In this document: piece after piece, positions 38,401 through 51,715 of the stretch
Numbering within the stretch: position 1 is the stretch's first letter
How the letters are laid out: each line of letters begins with the position of its first letter
Source of the DNA: Cladorhizidae sp. MBARI D1340-BT2
Taxonomy: Eukaryota > Porifera > Demospongiae > Poecilosclerida > Cladorhizidae
Assembly (NCBI GenBank): GCA_028752905.1
Contig: JAQNBH010000011.1
Span: forward strand, 19,560,909-19,624,908
Length of the DNA stretch: 64,000 bases
Reading direction: 5' to 3'
Notes under the pieces: model-generated
The model's database searches: none
Seen by the model: the letters and a program-made list of their open reading frames with translations, nothing else
What the model was told of the DNA's origin: nothing
Position numbers and translations under genes: made by a program

Positions 38401-38914
38401 GTCAGTAGCAGTCATGAACTCTTTATCATGCCATGAACTATGGTGTATCAAGCCATGAACTCTGGTGTGTGTCAAGCCATCATATCTGTTGTGCATCAAG
38501 CCATGAACTCTGGTATGTATCAAGCTATTAACTCTGGTATGTAGCAAGACATGAACTCTGGTATGTATCGAGCTATGAACTCCTGGGTGTAGCAAAACAT
38601 GAACTCTGGTGTGTAGCAAGACATGAACTCTGGTGTGTAGCAGTGACGAACTCTGTATCATGCCATCAACTCTGGTGTCTCAAGCCATGAACTCTGGTGT
38701 TTGTCAAACCATGAACTCTGGTGTGCATCAAGCCATGAACTATGGTGTGCATCAAGCCATGAACAACTCTGGTGTACATCAAGCCATGAACTCTGGCATG
38801 CATCAACCCATGAACTCTGGTGTGCATCAAGCCATGAATTCAGGTGTGCATCAAGCCATGAACTTTGGTGTGCAGCAAGTCATGAACTCTGGTGGGTATC
38901 AAGCCATGAACTCT
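35447..38914. repeat. Mosaic segment with an eta/beta junction and doubled delta
   Basis: Order: alpha (35,545-35,934), a broken eta, beta1 (~36,270), gamma (~36,700), two delta blocks, beta1 (~37,670), alpha (38,043-38,432), eta (~38,640). At ~36,145 the eta opening CAGTCACGAACTCTG joins TATCAAGCC of a beta block instead of TATCATGCC. Confidence 0.78.
36961..37562. repeat. 301-bp tandem duplication of a delta block
   Basis: GTGTACCAGTCATG at 36,963 and GTGTACCATTCATG at 37,264 head two delta blocks of ~301 bp, each with GGTGTGGGTC, CTATTGTGTATC, GTGCATAATGCC and ACTGCGTGCATC. The first ends in GGTGGTTAGC and the second in ATGCTTTCTGG, the usual delta-to-beta boundary. Confidence 0.85.
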
Positions 38915-40469
38915 GGTGTGTAGAAAGCCATGGTCTCTGAAGTGCAGCAAGCCATGAAGTCTGGCATGCATCAAGCAATAAACTCTGGTGTGTATCAAGC
39001 TATGAACTCTGGTGGTTAGCAAGTCATGAACTCTGGTGTGTACCAGTCATGAACTCTGTATCAAGCCATGAACTCTGGTGTATCAAGCTATGAACTCTGG
39101 TGTGGGTCAAGCCATGAACTTTGGTGTGCATCAAGCCATGAACTCTATTGTGTATCAAGCTATTAACTCTGGTTTGCATGAACCCATGAACTCTGGTGTG
39201 CACCAAGCCATTAACTATGATGTGCATAATGCCATGAACTCTGGTGTGTAACAAGCCATAAACTGCGTGCATCAAGCCATTAACACTGGTGTGTATCAAG
39301 CTATGCATTCTGGTGTGCAGCAGTCATGAACTCTGTATCAAGCCATGAACTCTGGTGTGCAGCAAACCGTGAACCCTGGTGTGCTAAGCCATGTACTCTG
39401 GTGTGTACCAAGCCATGAACTCTGGTATGCATCAAGCCATGAACACATGTGTACATCAAGCTATGAACACTGGAATGCAGCAAGATATGAACTCTGATGT
39501 GTATTAAGCTATGAAATCTGGTGTGTAGCAAGACATGAACTCTGGTGTGCAGCAAGCCATAAACTCTGGTATGCTTCAAGCCATGAAATTTGGTGTGTAT
39601 CAAGCCAAGAACTCTGGTTGGTATGAAGCTATGAACTCTGGTGTGTAGCAAGCTATGAACTCTGGCGTGCAGCAAGCCATTAACTTTGGCATGCATCAAG
39701 CCATGAGCTCAGGTGTGTATCAAGCTATGAACTCTGGGGTGTAGTAAAACATGAACTCTGGTGTGTAGCAAGAAATGAACTCTGGTGTGTAGCAGTCATG
39801 AACTCTGTATCAAGCTGTTGTCTCAAGCCATGAACTCTGGTGTGTGTCAAGCCATAAACTGTGGTGTGCATCAAGCCATGCACTCTGGTGTGCATCAACC
39901 CATGAACTCTGGTGTGCATCAACAATGAACTCTGGTGTGCATCAAGCCGTGAACTTTGGTGTGCATCAAGCCATGAGTTCTGTTGGGTATCAAGCCAAGA
40001 ACTCTGGTGTCAGGCAAGCCATGAACTCTGACTTGCAGCAAGCCATGAACTCTGGCATGCATCAAGCCATATACTCTGGTGTGTATCAAGCTATGAACTC
40101 TTGTGTGTAACAAGACATGAACTCTGGTCAGTAGCAGTCATGAACTCTTTATCAAGCCATGAACTATGGTGTATCAAGCCATGAACTCTTGTGTGTGTCA
40201 AGCCATAATATCTGGTGTGCATCAAGCCATGAACTCTGGTATGTATCAAGCTATTAACTCTGGTATGTAGCAAGACATGAACTCTGGTATGTATCGAGCT
40301 ATGAACTCTGGGGAGTAGCAAAACATGAACTCTGGTGTGTAGCAAGACATGAACTCTGGTGTGTAGCAGTCACGAACTCTGTATCATGCCATAAACTCTG
40401 GTGTCTCAAGCCATGAACTCTGGTGTTTGTCAAGCCATGAACTCTGGTGTGCATCAAGCCATGAACTCT
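38915..40469. repeat. 1,555-bp higher-order unit, copy 1
   Basis: Begins near GTGTAGAAAGCC (~38,925). Markers recur 1,555 bp later throughout. Order is delta, beta1, a shortened alpha (39,817-40,158) and eta. The alpha block lacks the two-monomer (48-bp) part that elsewhere carries ATAAA and GTTGCACATC. Confidence 0.9.
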
Positions 40470-42024
40470 GGTGTGTAGAAAGCCATGAACTCTGAAGTGC
40501 AGCAAGCCATGAAGTCTGGCATGCATCAAGCAATAAACTCTGGTGTGTATCAAGCTATGAACTCTGGTGGTTAACAAGTCATGAACTCTGGTGTGTACCA
40601 GTCATGAACTCTGTATCAAGCCATGAACTCTGGTGTATCAAGCTATGAACTCTGGTGTGGGTCAAGCCATGAACTCTGGTGTGCATCAAGCCATGAACTC
40701 TATTGTGTATCAAGCTATTAACTCTGGTTTGCATCAACCCATGAACTCTGGTGTGCACCAAGCCATTAACTATGATGTGCATAATGCCATGAACTCTGGT
40801 GTGTAACAAGCCATAAACTGCGTGCATCAAGCCATTAACTCTGGTGTGTATCAAGCTATGCATTCTGGTGTGCAGCAGTCATCAACTCTGTATCAAGCCA
40901 TGAACTCTGGTGTGCAGCAAACCGTGAACCCTGGTGTGCTAAGCCATGTACTCTGGTGTGTACCAAGCCATGAACTCTGGTATGCATCAAGCCATGAACA
41001 CATGTGCACATCAAGCTATGAACACTGGAATGCAGCAAGATATGAACTCTGATGTGTATTAAGCTATGAAATCTGGTGTGTAGCAAGACATGAACTCTGG
41101 TGTGCAGCAAGCCATAAACTCTGGTATGCTTCAAGCCATGAAATTTGGTGTGTATCAAGCCAAGAACTCTGGTTGGTATGAAGCTATGAACTCTGGTGTG
41201 TAGCAAGCTATGAACTCTGGCGTGCAGCAAGCCATTAACTTTGGCATGCATCAAGCCATGAGCTCAGGTGTGTATCAACCTATGAACTCTGGGGTGTAGT
41301 AAAACATGAACTCTGGTGTGTAGCTAGAAATGAACTCTGGTGTGTAGCAGTCATGAACTCTGTATCAAGCTGTTGTCTCAAGCCATGAACTCTGGTGTGT
41401 GTCAAGCCGTGAACTGTGGTGTGCATCAAGCCATGCACTCTGGTGTGCATCAACCCATGAACTCTGGTGTGCATCAACAATGAACTCTGGTGTGCATCAA
41501 GCCGTGAACTTCGGTGTGCATCAAGCCATGAGTTCTGTTGGGTATCAAGCCAAGAACTCTGGTGTCTGGCAAGCCATGAACTCTGACTTGCAGCAAGCCA
41601 TGAACTCTGGCATGCATCAAGCCATATACTCTGGTGTGTATCAAGCTATGAACTCTTGTGTGTAACAAGACATGAACTCTGGTCAGTAGCAGTCATGAAC
41701 TCTTTATCAAGCCATGAACTATGGTGTATCAAGCCATGAACTCTGGTGTGTGTCAAGCCATAATATCTGGTGTGCATCAAGCCATGAACTCTGGTATGTA
41801 TCAAGCTATTAACTCTGGTATGTAGCAAGACATGAACTCTGGTATGTATCGAGCTATGAACTCTGGGGAGTAGCAAAACATGAACTCTGGTGTGTAGCAA
41901 GACATGAACTCTGGTGTGTAGCAGTCACGAACTCTGTATCATGCCATAAACTCTGGTGTCTCAAGCCATGAACTCTGGTGTTTGTCAAGCCATGAACTCT
42001 GGTGTGCATCAAGCCATGAACTCT
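40470..42024. repeat. 1,555-bp higher-order unit, copy 2
   Basis: Near-identical to copy 1 at an offset of 1,555 bp. Private changes include CACATGTGCAC in the beta palindrome (~41,000) and GTCATCAACTC for GTCATGAACTC (~40,880). The CTGTGG monomer and the loss of 48 bp in alpha (41,372-41,713) are shared with copy 1. Confidence 0.9.
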
Positions 42025-43550
42025 GGTGTGTAGAAAGCCATGAACTCTGAAGTGCAGCAAGCCATGAAGTCTGGCATGCATCAAGCAATAAACTCTGGTG
42101 TGTATCAAGCTATGAACTCTGGTGGTTAGCAAGTCATGAACTCTGGTGTGTACCAGTCATGAACTCTGTATCAAGCCATGAACTCTGGTGTATCAAGCTA
42201 TGAACTCTGGTGTGGGTCAAGCCATGAACTCTGGTTTGCATCAAGCCATGAACTCTATTGTGTATCAAGCTATTAACTCTGGTTTGCATCAACCCATGAA
42301 CTCTGGTGTGCACCAAGCCATTAACTATGATGTGCATTATGTCATAAACTCTGGTGTGTAACAAGCCATAAACTGCGTGCATCAAGCCATTAACTGGTGT
42401 GTATCAAGCTATGCATTCTGGTGTGTAGCAGTCATGAACTCTGTATCAAGCCATGAACTCTGGTGTGCAGCAAACCGTGAACCCTGGTGTGTTAAGCCAT
42501 GTACTCTGGTGTGTACCAAGCCATGAACTCTGGTATGCATCAAGCCATGAACACATGTGTACATCAAGCTATGAACACTGGAATGCAGCAAGATATGAAC
42601 TCTGATGTGTATTAAGCTATGAAATCTGGTGTGTAGCAAGACATGAACTCTGGTGTGCAGCAAGCCATAAACTCTGGTATGCTTCAAGCCATGAAATTTG
42701 GTGTGTATCAAGCCAAGAACTCTGGTGGGTATGAAGCTATGAACTCTGGTGTGTAGCAAGCCATGAACTCTGGCTTGCAGCCAGCCATTAACTTTGGCAT
42801 GCATCAAGCCATGAGCTCAGGTGTGTATCAAGCTATGAACTCTGGGGTGTATTAAAACATGAACTCTGGTGTGTAGCAAGAAATGAACTCTGGTGTGTAG
42901 CAGTCATGAACTCTGTATCAAGCTGTTGTCTCAAGCCATGAACTCTGGTGTGTGTCAAGCCATGAACTGTGGTGTGCATCAAGCCATGCACTCTGGTGTG
43001 CATCAACCCATGAACTCTGGTGTGCATCAACAATGAACTCTGGTGTGCATCAAGCCGTGAACTTTGGTGTGCATCAAGCCATGAATTCTGTTGGGTATCA
43101 AGCCAAGAACTCTGGTGTCTGGCAAGCCATGAACTCTGACTTGCAGCAAGCCATGAACTCTGGCATGCATCAAGCCATATATTCTATTGTGTATCAAGCT
43201 ATGAACTCTTGTGTGTAACAAGACATGAACTATGGTCAGTAGCAGTCATGAACTCTTTATCAAGCCATGAACTCTGGTGTGTGTCAAGCCATCATATCTG
43301 TTGTGCATCAAGCCATGAACTCTGGTATGTATCAAGCTATTAACTCTGGTATGTAGCAAGACATGAACTCTGGTATGTATCGAGCTATGAACTCTGGGGT
43401 GTAGCAAAACATGAACTCTGGTGTGTAGCAAGACATGAACTCTGGTGTGTAGCAGTCACGAACTCTGTATCATGCCATAAACTCTGGTGTCTCAAGCCAT
43501 CAACTCTAGTGTTTGTCAAGCCATGAACTCTGGTGTGCATCAAGCCATGA
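42025..43550. repeat. 1,555-bp higher-order unit, copy 3
   Basis: Third copy, slightly shorter. The alpha tail lacks one GAACTATGG monomer near 43,270, and a 2-bp shortening near 42,395 (ATTAACTGGTG) shifts the offset to 1,553. It ends at ~43,550, where the eta block continues into CTATGG and a 27-bp monomer, which the first two copies skip. Confidence 0.87.
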
Positions 43551-46500
43551 ACTATGGTGTGCATGAAGCCATGAACAACTCTGGTGTACATCAAGCCATG
43601 AACTCTTGCATGCATCAACCCATGAACTCTGGTGTGCATCAAGCCATGAATTCAGGTGTGCATCAAGCCATGAACTTTGGTGTGCATCAAGCCATGAACT
43701 CTGGTGTGTATCAAGCCAAGAACTCTGGTGTGTAGCAAGCCATTAACTCTGACGTGCAGCAAGCCTTGAACTTTGGCATGCATCAAGCAATAAACTCTGG
43801 TTTGTATCAAGCTATGAACTCTGATATGTATCAAGCTATGAAATCTGGTGTGTAGCAAGACATGAACTCTGGTGTACAGCAAGCCATAAACTCTTGTATG
43901 ATTCAAGCCATGAAATTTGGTGTGTATCAAGCCAAGAACTCTGGTCGGTATGAAGCTATGAACTCTAGTGTGTAGCAAGCCATGAACTCTGGCGTGCAGC
44001 AAGCCATTAACTTTGGAATGCATCAAATCATGAACTCAAGTGTGTATCAAGCTATGAACTCTGGGGTGTAGTAAATCATGAACTCTGGTGTGCATCAAGG
44101 CATGAACTCGGATGTGTATCAAGCTATGAACTCTGGAGTGTAGCAAGACATGCACTCTGGTGTATATCAGTCATGAACTCTGTATCAAGCCATGAACTCT
44201 GGTGTCTTATGCCATGAATTCTGGTGTGTGTCAAGCCATGAACTCTGGTGTGCATCAACCAATGAACCCTGGTGTGCATCAAGCCATGAACTCTGGTGTG
44301 CATCAAGCCAAGAACAACTCTAGTGTACAACAAGCAATGAACTGTGGTGTGCATCAACCCATGAACTCTGGTATGCATCAAGCCATGAATACTGGTCTGC
44401 ATCAAGCCATGAACTTTGGTTTGCATCAAGCCATGAACTCTGGTGGGTATCAAGCCATGAACTCTGGTGTGTAGCAAGCGCAGCAAGCCATGAAGTCTGG
44501 CATGCATCAAGCAATAAACTCTGGTGTGTATCAAGCTATGAACTCTGGTGTGTACCAGTCATGAACTCTGTATCAAGCCATGAACTCTGGTGTATCAAGC
44601 TATGAACTCTGGTGTGGGTCAAGCCATGAACTCTGGTGTGCATCAAGTCATGAACTCTATTGTGTATCAAGCTATTAACTCTGGTTTGCATCAACCCATG
44701 AACTCTGGTGTGCACCAAGCCATTAACTATGATGTGCATAATGCCATGAACTCTGGTGTGTAGCAAGCCATAAACTGCGTGCATCAAGCCATTAACTCTG
44801 GTGTGTATCAAGCTATGCATTCTGGTGTGTAGCAGTCATGAACTCTGTATCAAGCCATGAACTCTGGTGTGCAGCAAACCATGAACCCTGGTGTGTTAAG
44901 CCATGTACTCTGGTGTGTACCAAGCCATGAACTCTGGTATGCATCAAGCCATGAACACATGTGTACATCAAGCTATGAACACTGGAATGCAGCAAGATAT
45001 GAACTCTGATGTGTATTAAGCTATGAAATCTGGTGTGTAGCAAGACATGAACTCTGGTGTGCAGCAAGCCATAAACACTGGTATGCTTCAAGCCATGAAA
45101 TTTGGTGTGTATCAAGCCAAGAACTCTGGTGGATATGAAGCTATGAACTCTGGTGTGTAGCAAGCCATGAACTCTGGTGTGCAGCAAGCCATTAACTTTG
45201 GCATGCATCAAGCCATGAACTCAGGTGTGTATCAAGCTATGAACTCTGGGGTGTAGTAAACCATGAACCCTGGTGTGTAGCAAGAAATGAACTCTGGTGT
45301 GTAGCAGTCATGAATTCTGTATCAAGCTGTTGTCTCAAGCCATGAACTCTGGTGTGTGTCAAGCCATGAACTCTGGTGTGCATCAAGCCATGAAATAAAG
45401 TGTGCATCAAGCCATGAACTCTGTTGCACATCAAGCCATGCACTCTGGTGTGCATCAACCCATGAACTCTGGTGTGCATCAACAATGAACTCTGATGTGC
45501 ATCAAGCCGTGAACTTTGGTGTGCATCAAGACATGAACTCTGGTGTGTAGCAGTCACGAACTCTGTATCATGCCATAAACTCTGGTGTCTCAAGCCATGA
45601 ACTCTGGTGTTTGTCAAGCCATGAACTCTGGTGTGCATCAAGCCATGAACTATGGTGTGCATCAAGCCATGAACAACTCTGGTGTACATCAAGCCATGAA
45701 CTCTGGCATGCATCAACCCATGAAGTCTGGTGTGCATCAAGCCATGAATTCTGGTGTGCATCAAGCCATGAACTTTGGTGTGCATCGAGCCATGAACTCT
45801 GGTGGGTATCAAGCCAAGAACTCTGGTGTGTAGCAAGCCATTAACTCTGACGTGCAGCAAGCCTTGAACTCTGGCATGCATCAAGCGATAAACTCTGGTG
45901 TGTATCAAGCTATGAACTCTGGTGTGTAACAAGACTTGAACTCTGGTGTGTATCAATCATGAAATCTGTTTCAAGCCATGAACTCTGGTGTTTCAAGCTA
46001 TGAACTCTAGTGTGCGTCAAGCCATGAACACATGTGTACATCAAGCTATGAACACTGGAATGCAGCAAGCTATGAACTCTAATGTGTATCAAGCTATGAA
46101 ATCTGGTGTGTAGCAAGACATGAACTCTGGTGTGCAGCAAGCCATAAACTCTGGTATGCTTCAAGCCATGAAATTTGATGTGCATCAAGCCAAGAACTCT
46201 GGTGTGTATGAAGCTATGAACTCTGGTGTGTAGCAAGCCATGAACTCTGGCGTGCAGCAAGCCATTAACTTTGGCATGCATCAAGCGATGAACTCAGGTG
46301 TGTATCAAGCTATGAACTCTGGGGTGTAGTAAAACATGAACTCTGGTGTGCATCAAGGCATGAATTCGGATGTGTATCAAGCTATGAACTCTGGTGTGTG
46401 GCAAGACATGCACTCTGGTGTATATAAGTCATGAACTCTGTATCAAGCCATGAACTCTGGTGTCTTATGCCATGAATTCTGGAGTGTGTCAAGCCATGAA

Positions 46501-48240
46501 CTCTGGTGTGCATCAACCAATGAACTCTGGTGTGCATCAAGCCATGAACTCTGGTGTGCATCAAGACAAGAACAACTCTAGTATACATCAAGCCATGAAC
46601 TGTGGTGTGCATCAACCCATGAACTCTGGTATGCATCAAGCCATGAATTCTGGTGTGCATCAAGCCATGAACTTTGGTTTGCATCAAGCCATGAACTCTG
46701 ATGGGTATCAAGCCATGAACTCTGGTGTGTAGCAACCATGAACTCTGAAGTGCAGCAAGCCATGAAGTCTGGCATGCGTCAAGCAATAAACTCTGGTGTG
46801 TATCAAGCTATGAACTCTGGTGGTTAGCAAGTCATGAACTCTGGTGTGTACCAGTCATGAACTCTGTATCAAGCCATGAACTCTGGTGTATCTAGCTATG
46901 AACTCTGGTGTGTGTCAAGCCATGAACTCTGGTGTGCATCCAGCCATGAACTCTGGTGTGTATCAAGCTATTAACTATGGTGTGCATCAATCCATGAACT
47001 CTGGTGTGCACCAAGCCATTAACTATGATGTACATAATGCCATGAACTCTGGTGTGTAGCAAGCCATAAACTGCGTGCATCAAGCCATTAACTCTGGTGT
47101 GTATCAAGCTATGCATTCTGGTGTGTAGCAGTCATGAACTCTGTATCAAGCCATGAACTCTGGTGTGCAGCAAACCATGAACCCTGGTGTGTTAAGCCAT
47201 GTACTGTGGTGTGTACCAAGCCATGAACTCTGGTATGCATCAAGCCATGAACACATGTGTACATCAAGCTATGAATACTGGAATGCAGCAAGCTATGAAC
47301 TCTGATGTGTATTAAGCTATGAAATCTGGTGTGTAGCAAGACATGAACTCTGGTGTGCAGCAAGCCATAAACTCTGGTATGCTTCAAGCCATGAAATTTG
47401 GTGTGCATCAAGCCAAGAACTCTGGTGGGTATGAAGCTATGAACTCTGGTTTGTAGCAAGTCATGAACTCTGGCGTGCAGCAAGCCATTAACTTTGGCAT
47501 GCATGAAGCCATGAACTCAGGTGTGTATCAAGCTATGAACTGTGGGGGTGTAGTAAAACATGAACTCTGGTGTGTAGCAAAAAATGAACTCTGGTGTGTA
47601 GCAGTCATGAACTCTGTATCAAGCTGTTGTCTCAAGCCATGAACTCTGGTGTGTGTCAAGCCATGAACTCTGGTGTGCATCAAGCCATGAAATAAAGTGT
47701 GCATGAAGCCATGAACTCTGTTGCACATCAAGCCATGCACTCTGGTGTGCATCAAGCCATGAACTCTGGTGTGCATCAACAATGAACTCTGGTGTGCATC
47801 AAGCCGTGAACTTTGGTATTCATCAAGCCATGAATTCTGGTGGGTATCAAGCCAAGAACTCTGGTGTGTAGCAAGCCATGAACTCTGACTTGCAGCAAGC
47901 CATGAACTCTGGCATGCATCAAGCCATATACTCTGGTGTGTATCAAGCTATGAACTCTTGTGTGTAACAAGATATGAACTCTGGTCTGTAGCAGTCATGA
48001 ACTCTTTATCAAGCCATGAACTGTGGTCTATCAAGCCATGAACTCTGGTGTGTGTCAAGCCATCATATCTGGTGTGCATCAAGCCATGAACTCTGGTGTG
48101 TGTCAAGCCATCATATCTGGTGTGCATCAAGCCATGAACTCTGGTATGTTTCAAGCTATTAACTCTGGTATGTAGCAAGACATGAACTCTGATATGTATC
48201 GAGCTATGTACTCTGGGGTGTAGCAAAACATGAACTCTGG
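43551..48240. repeat. Mosaic segment, blocks in gamma-delta-beta-alpha order
   Basis: Contains the eta remainder and a palindrome-less beta remnant (43,652-44,026), gamma (~44,205), delta (~44,540-44,820), beta1 (~44,957), a 3'-truncated alpha (45,329-45,540), eta (~45,550), a truncated beta (~46,028), gamma (~46,460), a shortened delta (46,892-47,116), beta1 (~47,250) and alpha with two CATCATATC monomers (47,636-48,240). No long tandem unit is evident. Confidence 0.75.
45329..45540. repeat. Alpha block truncated at its 3' end
   Basis: Starts normally and keeps the 23-bp AACAATGAAC monomer and GCCGTGAACTTTGG, then passes directly to GACATGAACTCTGG and an eta block at ~45,550. About 180 bp, from CCATATACTC to CTTTATCAAGCC, are missing, along with the CATCATATC tail. 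Confidence 0.82.
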
Positions 48241-51200
48241 TGTTTCAAGCCATGAAATCTGGTGTGTAGCAAGATATGAACTCTGGTGTGCATCAAGCCA
48301 TGAATTCGGGTTTGCAACAAGCCATGAACTCTAGTTTGCATCAAGCCATGAACACATGTGTACATCAAGCTATGAACACTGGAATGCAGCAACCTATGAA
48401 CTCTGATGTATATCAAGCTATGAAATCTGGTGTGTAGCAAGACATGAACTCTGGTGTGCAGCAAGCCATAAACTCTGGTATGCTTCAAGCCATGAAATTT
48501 GGTGTGCATCAAGCCAAGAACTCTGGTGGGTATGAAGCTATGAACTCTGGTGTGTAGCAAGCCATGAACTCTGGTGTGCAGCAAGCCATTAACTTTGGCA
48601 TGCATCAAGCCATGAACTCAGGTGTGTACTAAGCTATGAACTCTGGGGTGTAGTAAAACATGAACTCTGGTGTGCATCAAGGCATGAACTCGGATTTGTA
48701 TCAAGCTATGAACTCTGGTGTGTAGCATGACATGCACTCTGGTGTATATCAGTCATGAACTCTGTATCAAGCCATGAACTCTGGTGTCTTATGCCATGAA
48801 TTCTGGAGTGTGTCAAGCAATGAACTCCTGTGTGCATCAAGCCAAGAACAACTCTAGTGTACATCAAGTCATGAACTGTGGTGTGCATCAACCCATGAAC
48901 TCTCGTGTGCATCAAGCCATGAACTATGGTGTGCATCAAGCCATGAACTTTGGTTTGCATCAAGCCATGAACTCTGGTGGGTATCAGCCATGAACTATGG
49001 TGTGTAGCAAGCCATGAATTCTGAAGTGCAGCAAGCCATGAAGTCTGGCATGCATCAAGCAATAAACTCTGGTGTGTATCAAGCTATGAACTCTGGTGGT
49101 TAGCAAGTCATGAACTCTGGTGTGTACCAGTCATGAACTCTGTATCAAGCCATGAACTCAGGTGTATCAAGCTATGAACTCTGGTGTGGGTCAAGCCATG
49201 AACTCTTGTGTGCATCAAGCTATGAAATCGGTTGTGCATCAAGCCATGAACTTTGGTGTGCATCAAGCCATGAACTCTGGTGGGTATCAAGCCAAGAACT
49301 CTGGTGTGTAGCAAGCCATTAAATCTGGTGTGTAGCAAGCCATGAACTCTGGCATGCATCAAGCCATAAACTCTGGTGTGCAACTAGCCATGAACTCTAG
49401 TTTGCATCAAGTCATGAACACATGTGTACATCAAGCTATGAACACTGGAATGCAGCAACCTATGAACTCTGATGTGTATCAAGCTATGAAATCTGGTGTG
49501 TAGCAAGACATGAACTCTGGTGTGCAGCAAGCCATAAACTCTGGTATGCTTCAAGCCATGAAATTTGGTGTGCATCAAGCCAAGAACTCTGGTGGGTATG
49601 AAGCTATGAACTTTGTTGTGTAGCAAGCCATGAACTCTGGCGTGCAGCAAGCCATTAACTTTGGCATGCATCAAGCCATGAATTCAGGTGTGTATCAAGC
49701 TATGAACTCTGGTGTGTAGTGAAACATGAACTCTGGTGTGCATCAAGGCATGAACTCGGATTTGTATCAAGCTAAGAACTCTGGTGTGTAGCAAGACATG
49801 CACTCTGGTGTATGTCAGTCTCATGAACTCTGTATCAAGCCATGAACTCTGGTGTCTTATGCCATGAATTCTGGAGTGTGTCAAGCCATGAACTCTGGTG
49901 TGCATTAACCAATGAACTCTGGTGTGCATCAAGCCATGAACTCTGCTGTGCATCAAGCCATGAACTCTATTGTGTATCAAGCTATTAACTCTGGTTTGCA
50001 TCAACCCATGAACTCTGGTGTGCACCAAGCCATAAACTATGATGTGCATAATGCCATGAACTCTGGAGTGTAGCAAGCCATAAACTGCGTGCATCAAGCC
50101 ATTAACTCTGGTGTGTAGCAAGCCATGAACTCTGGCATGTATCAAGCCATAAACTCTGGTGTGCAACTAGCCATGAACTCTAGCTATGCATTCCGGTGTG
50201 TAACAGTCATGAACTCTGTATCAAGCCATGAACTCTGGTGTGTAGCAAGCCATGAACTCTGGCATGCATCAAGCCATAAACTCTGGTGTGCAACTAGCCA
50301 TGAACTCTAGCTATGCATTCCGGTGTGTAACAGTCATGAACTCTGTATCAAGCCATGAACTCTGGTGTGCAGCAAACCATGAACCCTGGTGTGTTAAGCC
50401 ATGTACTGTGGTGTGTACCAAGCCATGAACTCTGGTATGCATCAAGCCATGAACACATGTGTACATCAAGCTATGAATACTGGAATGTAGCAAGCTATGA
50501 ACTCTGATGTGTATTAAGTTATGAAATCTGGTGTGTAGCAAGACATGAACTCTGGTGTGCAGCAAGCCATAAACTCTGGTATGCTTCAAGACATGAAATT
50601 TGGTGTGCATCAAGCCAAGAACTCTGGTGGGTATGAAGCTATGAACTCTGGTGTGTAGCAAGCCATGAACTCTGGCGTGCAGCAAGCCATTAACTTTGGC
50701 ATGCATCAAGCCATGAACTCAGGTGTGTATCAAGCTATGAACTGTGGGGGTGTAGTAAAACATGAACTCTGGTGTGTAGCAAGAAATGAACTCTGGTGTG
50801 TAGCAGTCATGAACTCTGTATCAAGCTGTTGTCTCAAGCCATGAACTCTGGTGTGTGTCAAGCCATGAACTCTGGTGTGCATCAAGCCATGAAATAAATT
50901 GTGCATCTAGCCATGAACTCTGTTACACATCAAGCCATGCACTCTGGTGTGCATCAAGCCATGAACTCTGGTGTGCATCAACAATGAACTCTGGTGTGCA
51001 TCAAGCCGTGAACTTTGGTGTTCATCAAGCCATGAATTCTGGTGGGTATCAAGCCAAGAACTCTGGTGTGTAGCAAGCCATGAACTCTGGCTTGCAGCAA
51101 ACCATGAACTCTGGCATGCATCAAGCCATATACTCTGGTGTGTATCAAGCTATGAACTCTTGTGTGTAACAAGACATGAACTCTGGTCTGTAGCAGTCCA

Positions 51201-51589
51201 TGAACTCTTTATCAAGCCATGAACTATGGTGTATCAAGCCATGAACTCTGGTGTGTATCAAGCCATGAACTCTGGTGGATAACAAGATATGAACTCTGGT
51301 CTGTATCAAGCTATTAACTCTGTGGTGTAGCAAAACATGAACTCTAGTGTGTAGCAAGTCATGAAATCTGGTGTGTAGCAGTCATGAACTCTGTATTAAG
51401 CCATGAACTCTGGTGTGTGTCAAGCCATGAACTCTGGTGTGCATCAAGCCAATGAACTTTGGTGTGCATCAAGCCATGAACTATAGTGTGCATCAAGCCA
51501 TGAACAACTCTGGTGTATATCATGCCATGAACTCTGGCATGCATCAACCCATGAACTCTGTTGTGCATCAAGCCATGAACTCTGGTGTG
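48241..51589. repeat. 3.3 kb duplicon, copy 1
   Basis: Matches 54,009-57,230. The offset is 5,768 bp up to ~50,166 and 5,641 bp afterwards; the drop of 127 bp equals the nested 127-bp duplication present here and absent from copy 2. Order: beta2, gamma, partial delta, beta2, gamma, delta, beta1, alpha (50,828-51,218), zeta. Confidence 0.85.
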
Positions 51590-51715
51590 CATCAAGCCAT
51601 GAACTTTGGTTTGCATCAAGCCATGAACTCTGGTGTGTAGCAAGCCATGAACTCTGATGTGCAGCACGCCATGAACTCTGGCATGTATCAAGCCATGAAC
51701 TCTGGTGTTTCAAGC
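50100..51715. repeat. 1,616-bp higher-order unit, copy 1
   Basis: Starts near a GTGTAGCAAGCC monomer and contains CAACTAGCC, GCATTCCGGTGTG, then beta1, alpha, GGTGGATAACAAG and the start of zeta. Copies lie at offsets of 1,616 (51,716) and 5,641 (~55,870). Here and in copy 2 the CAACTAGCC...CCGGTGTG stretch is doubled at a 127-bp spacing (50,161 and 50,288). Confidence 0.87.
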
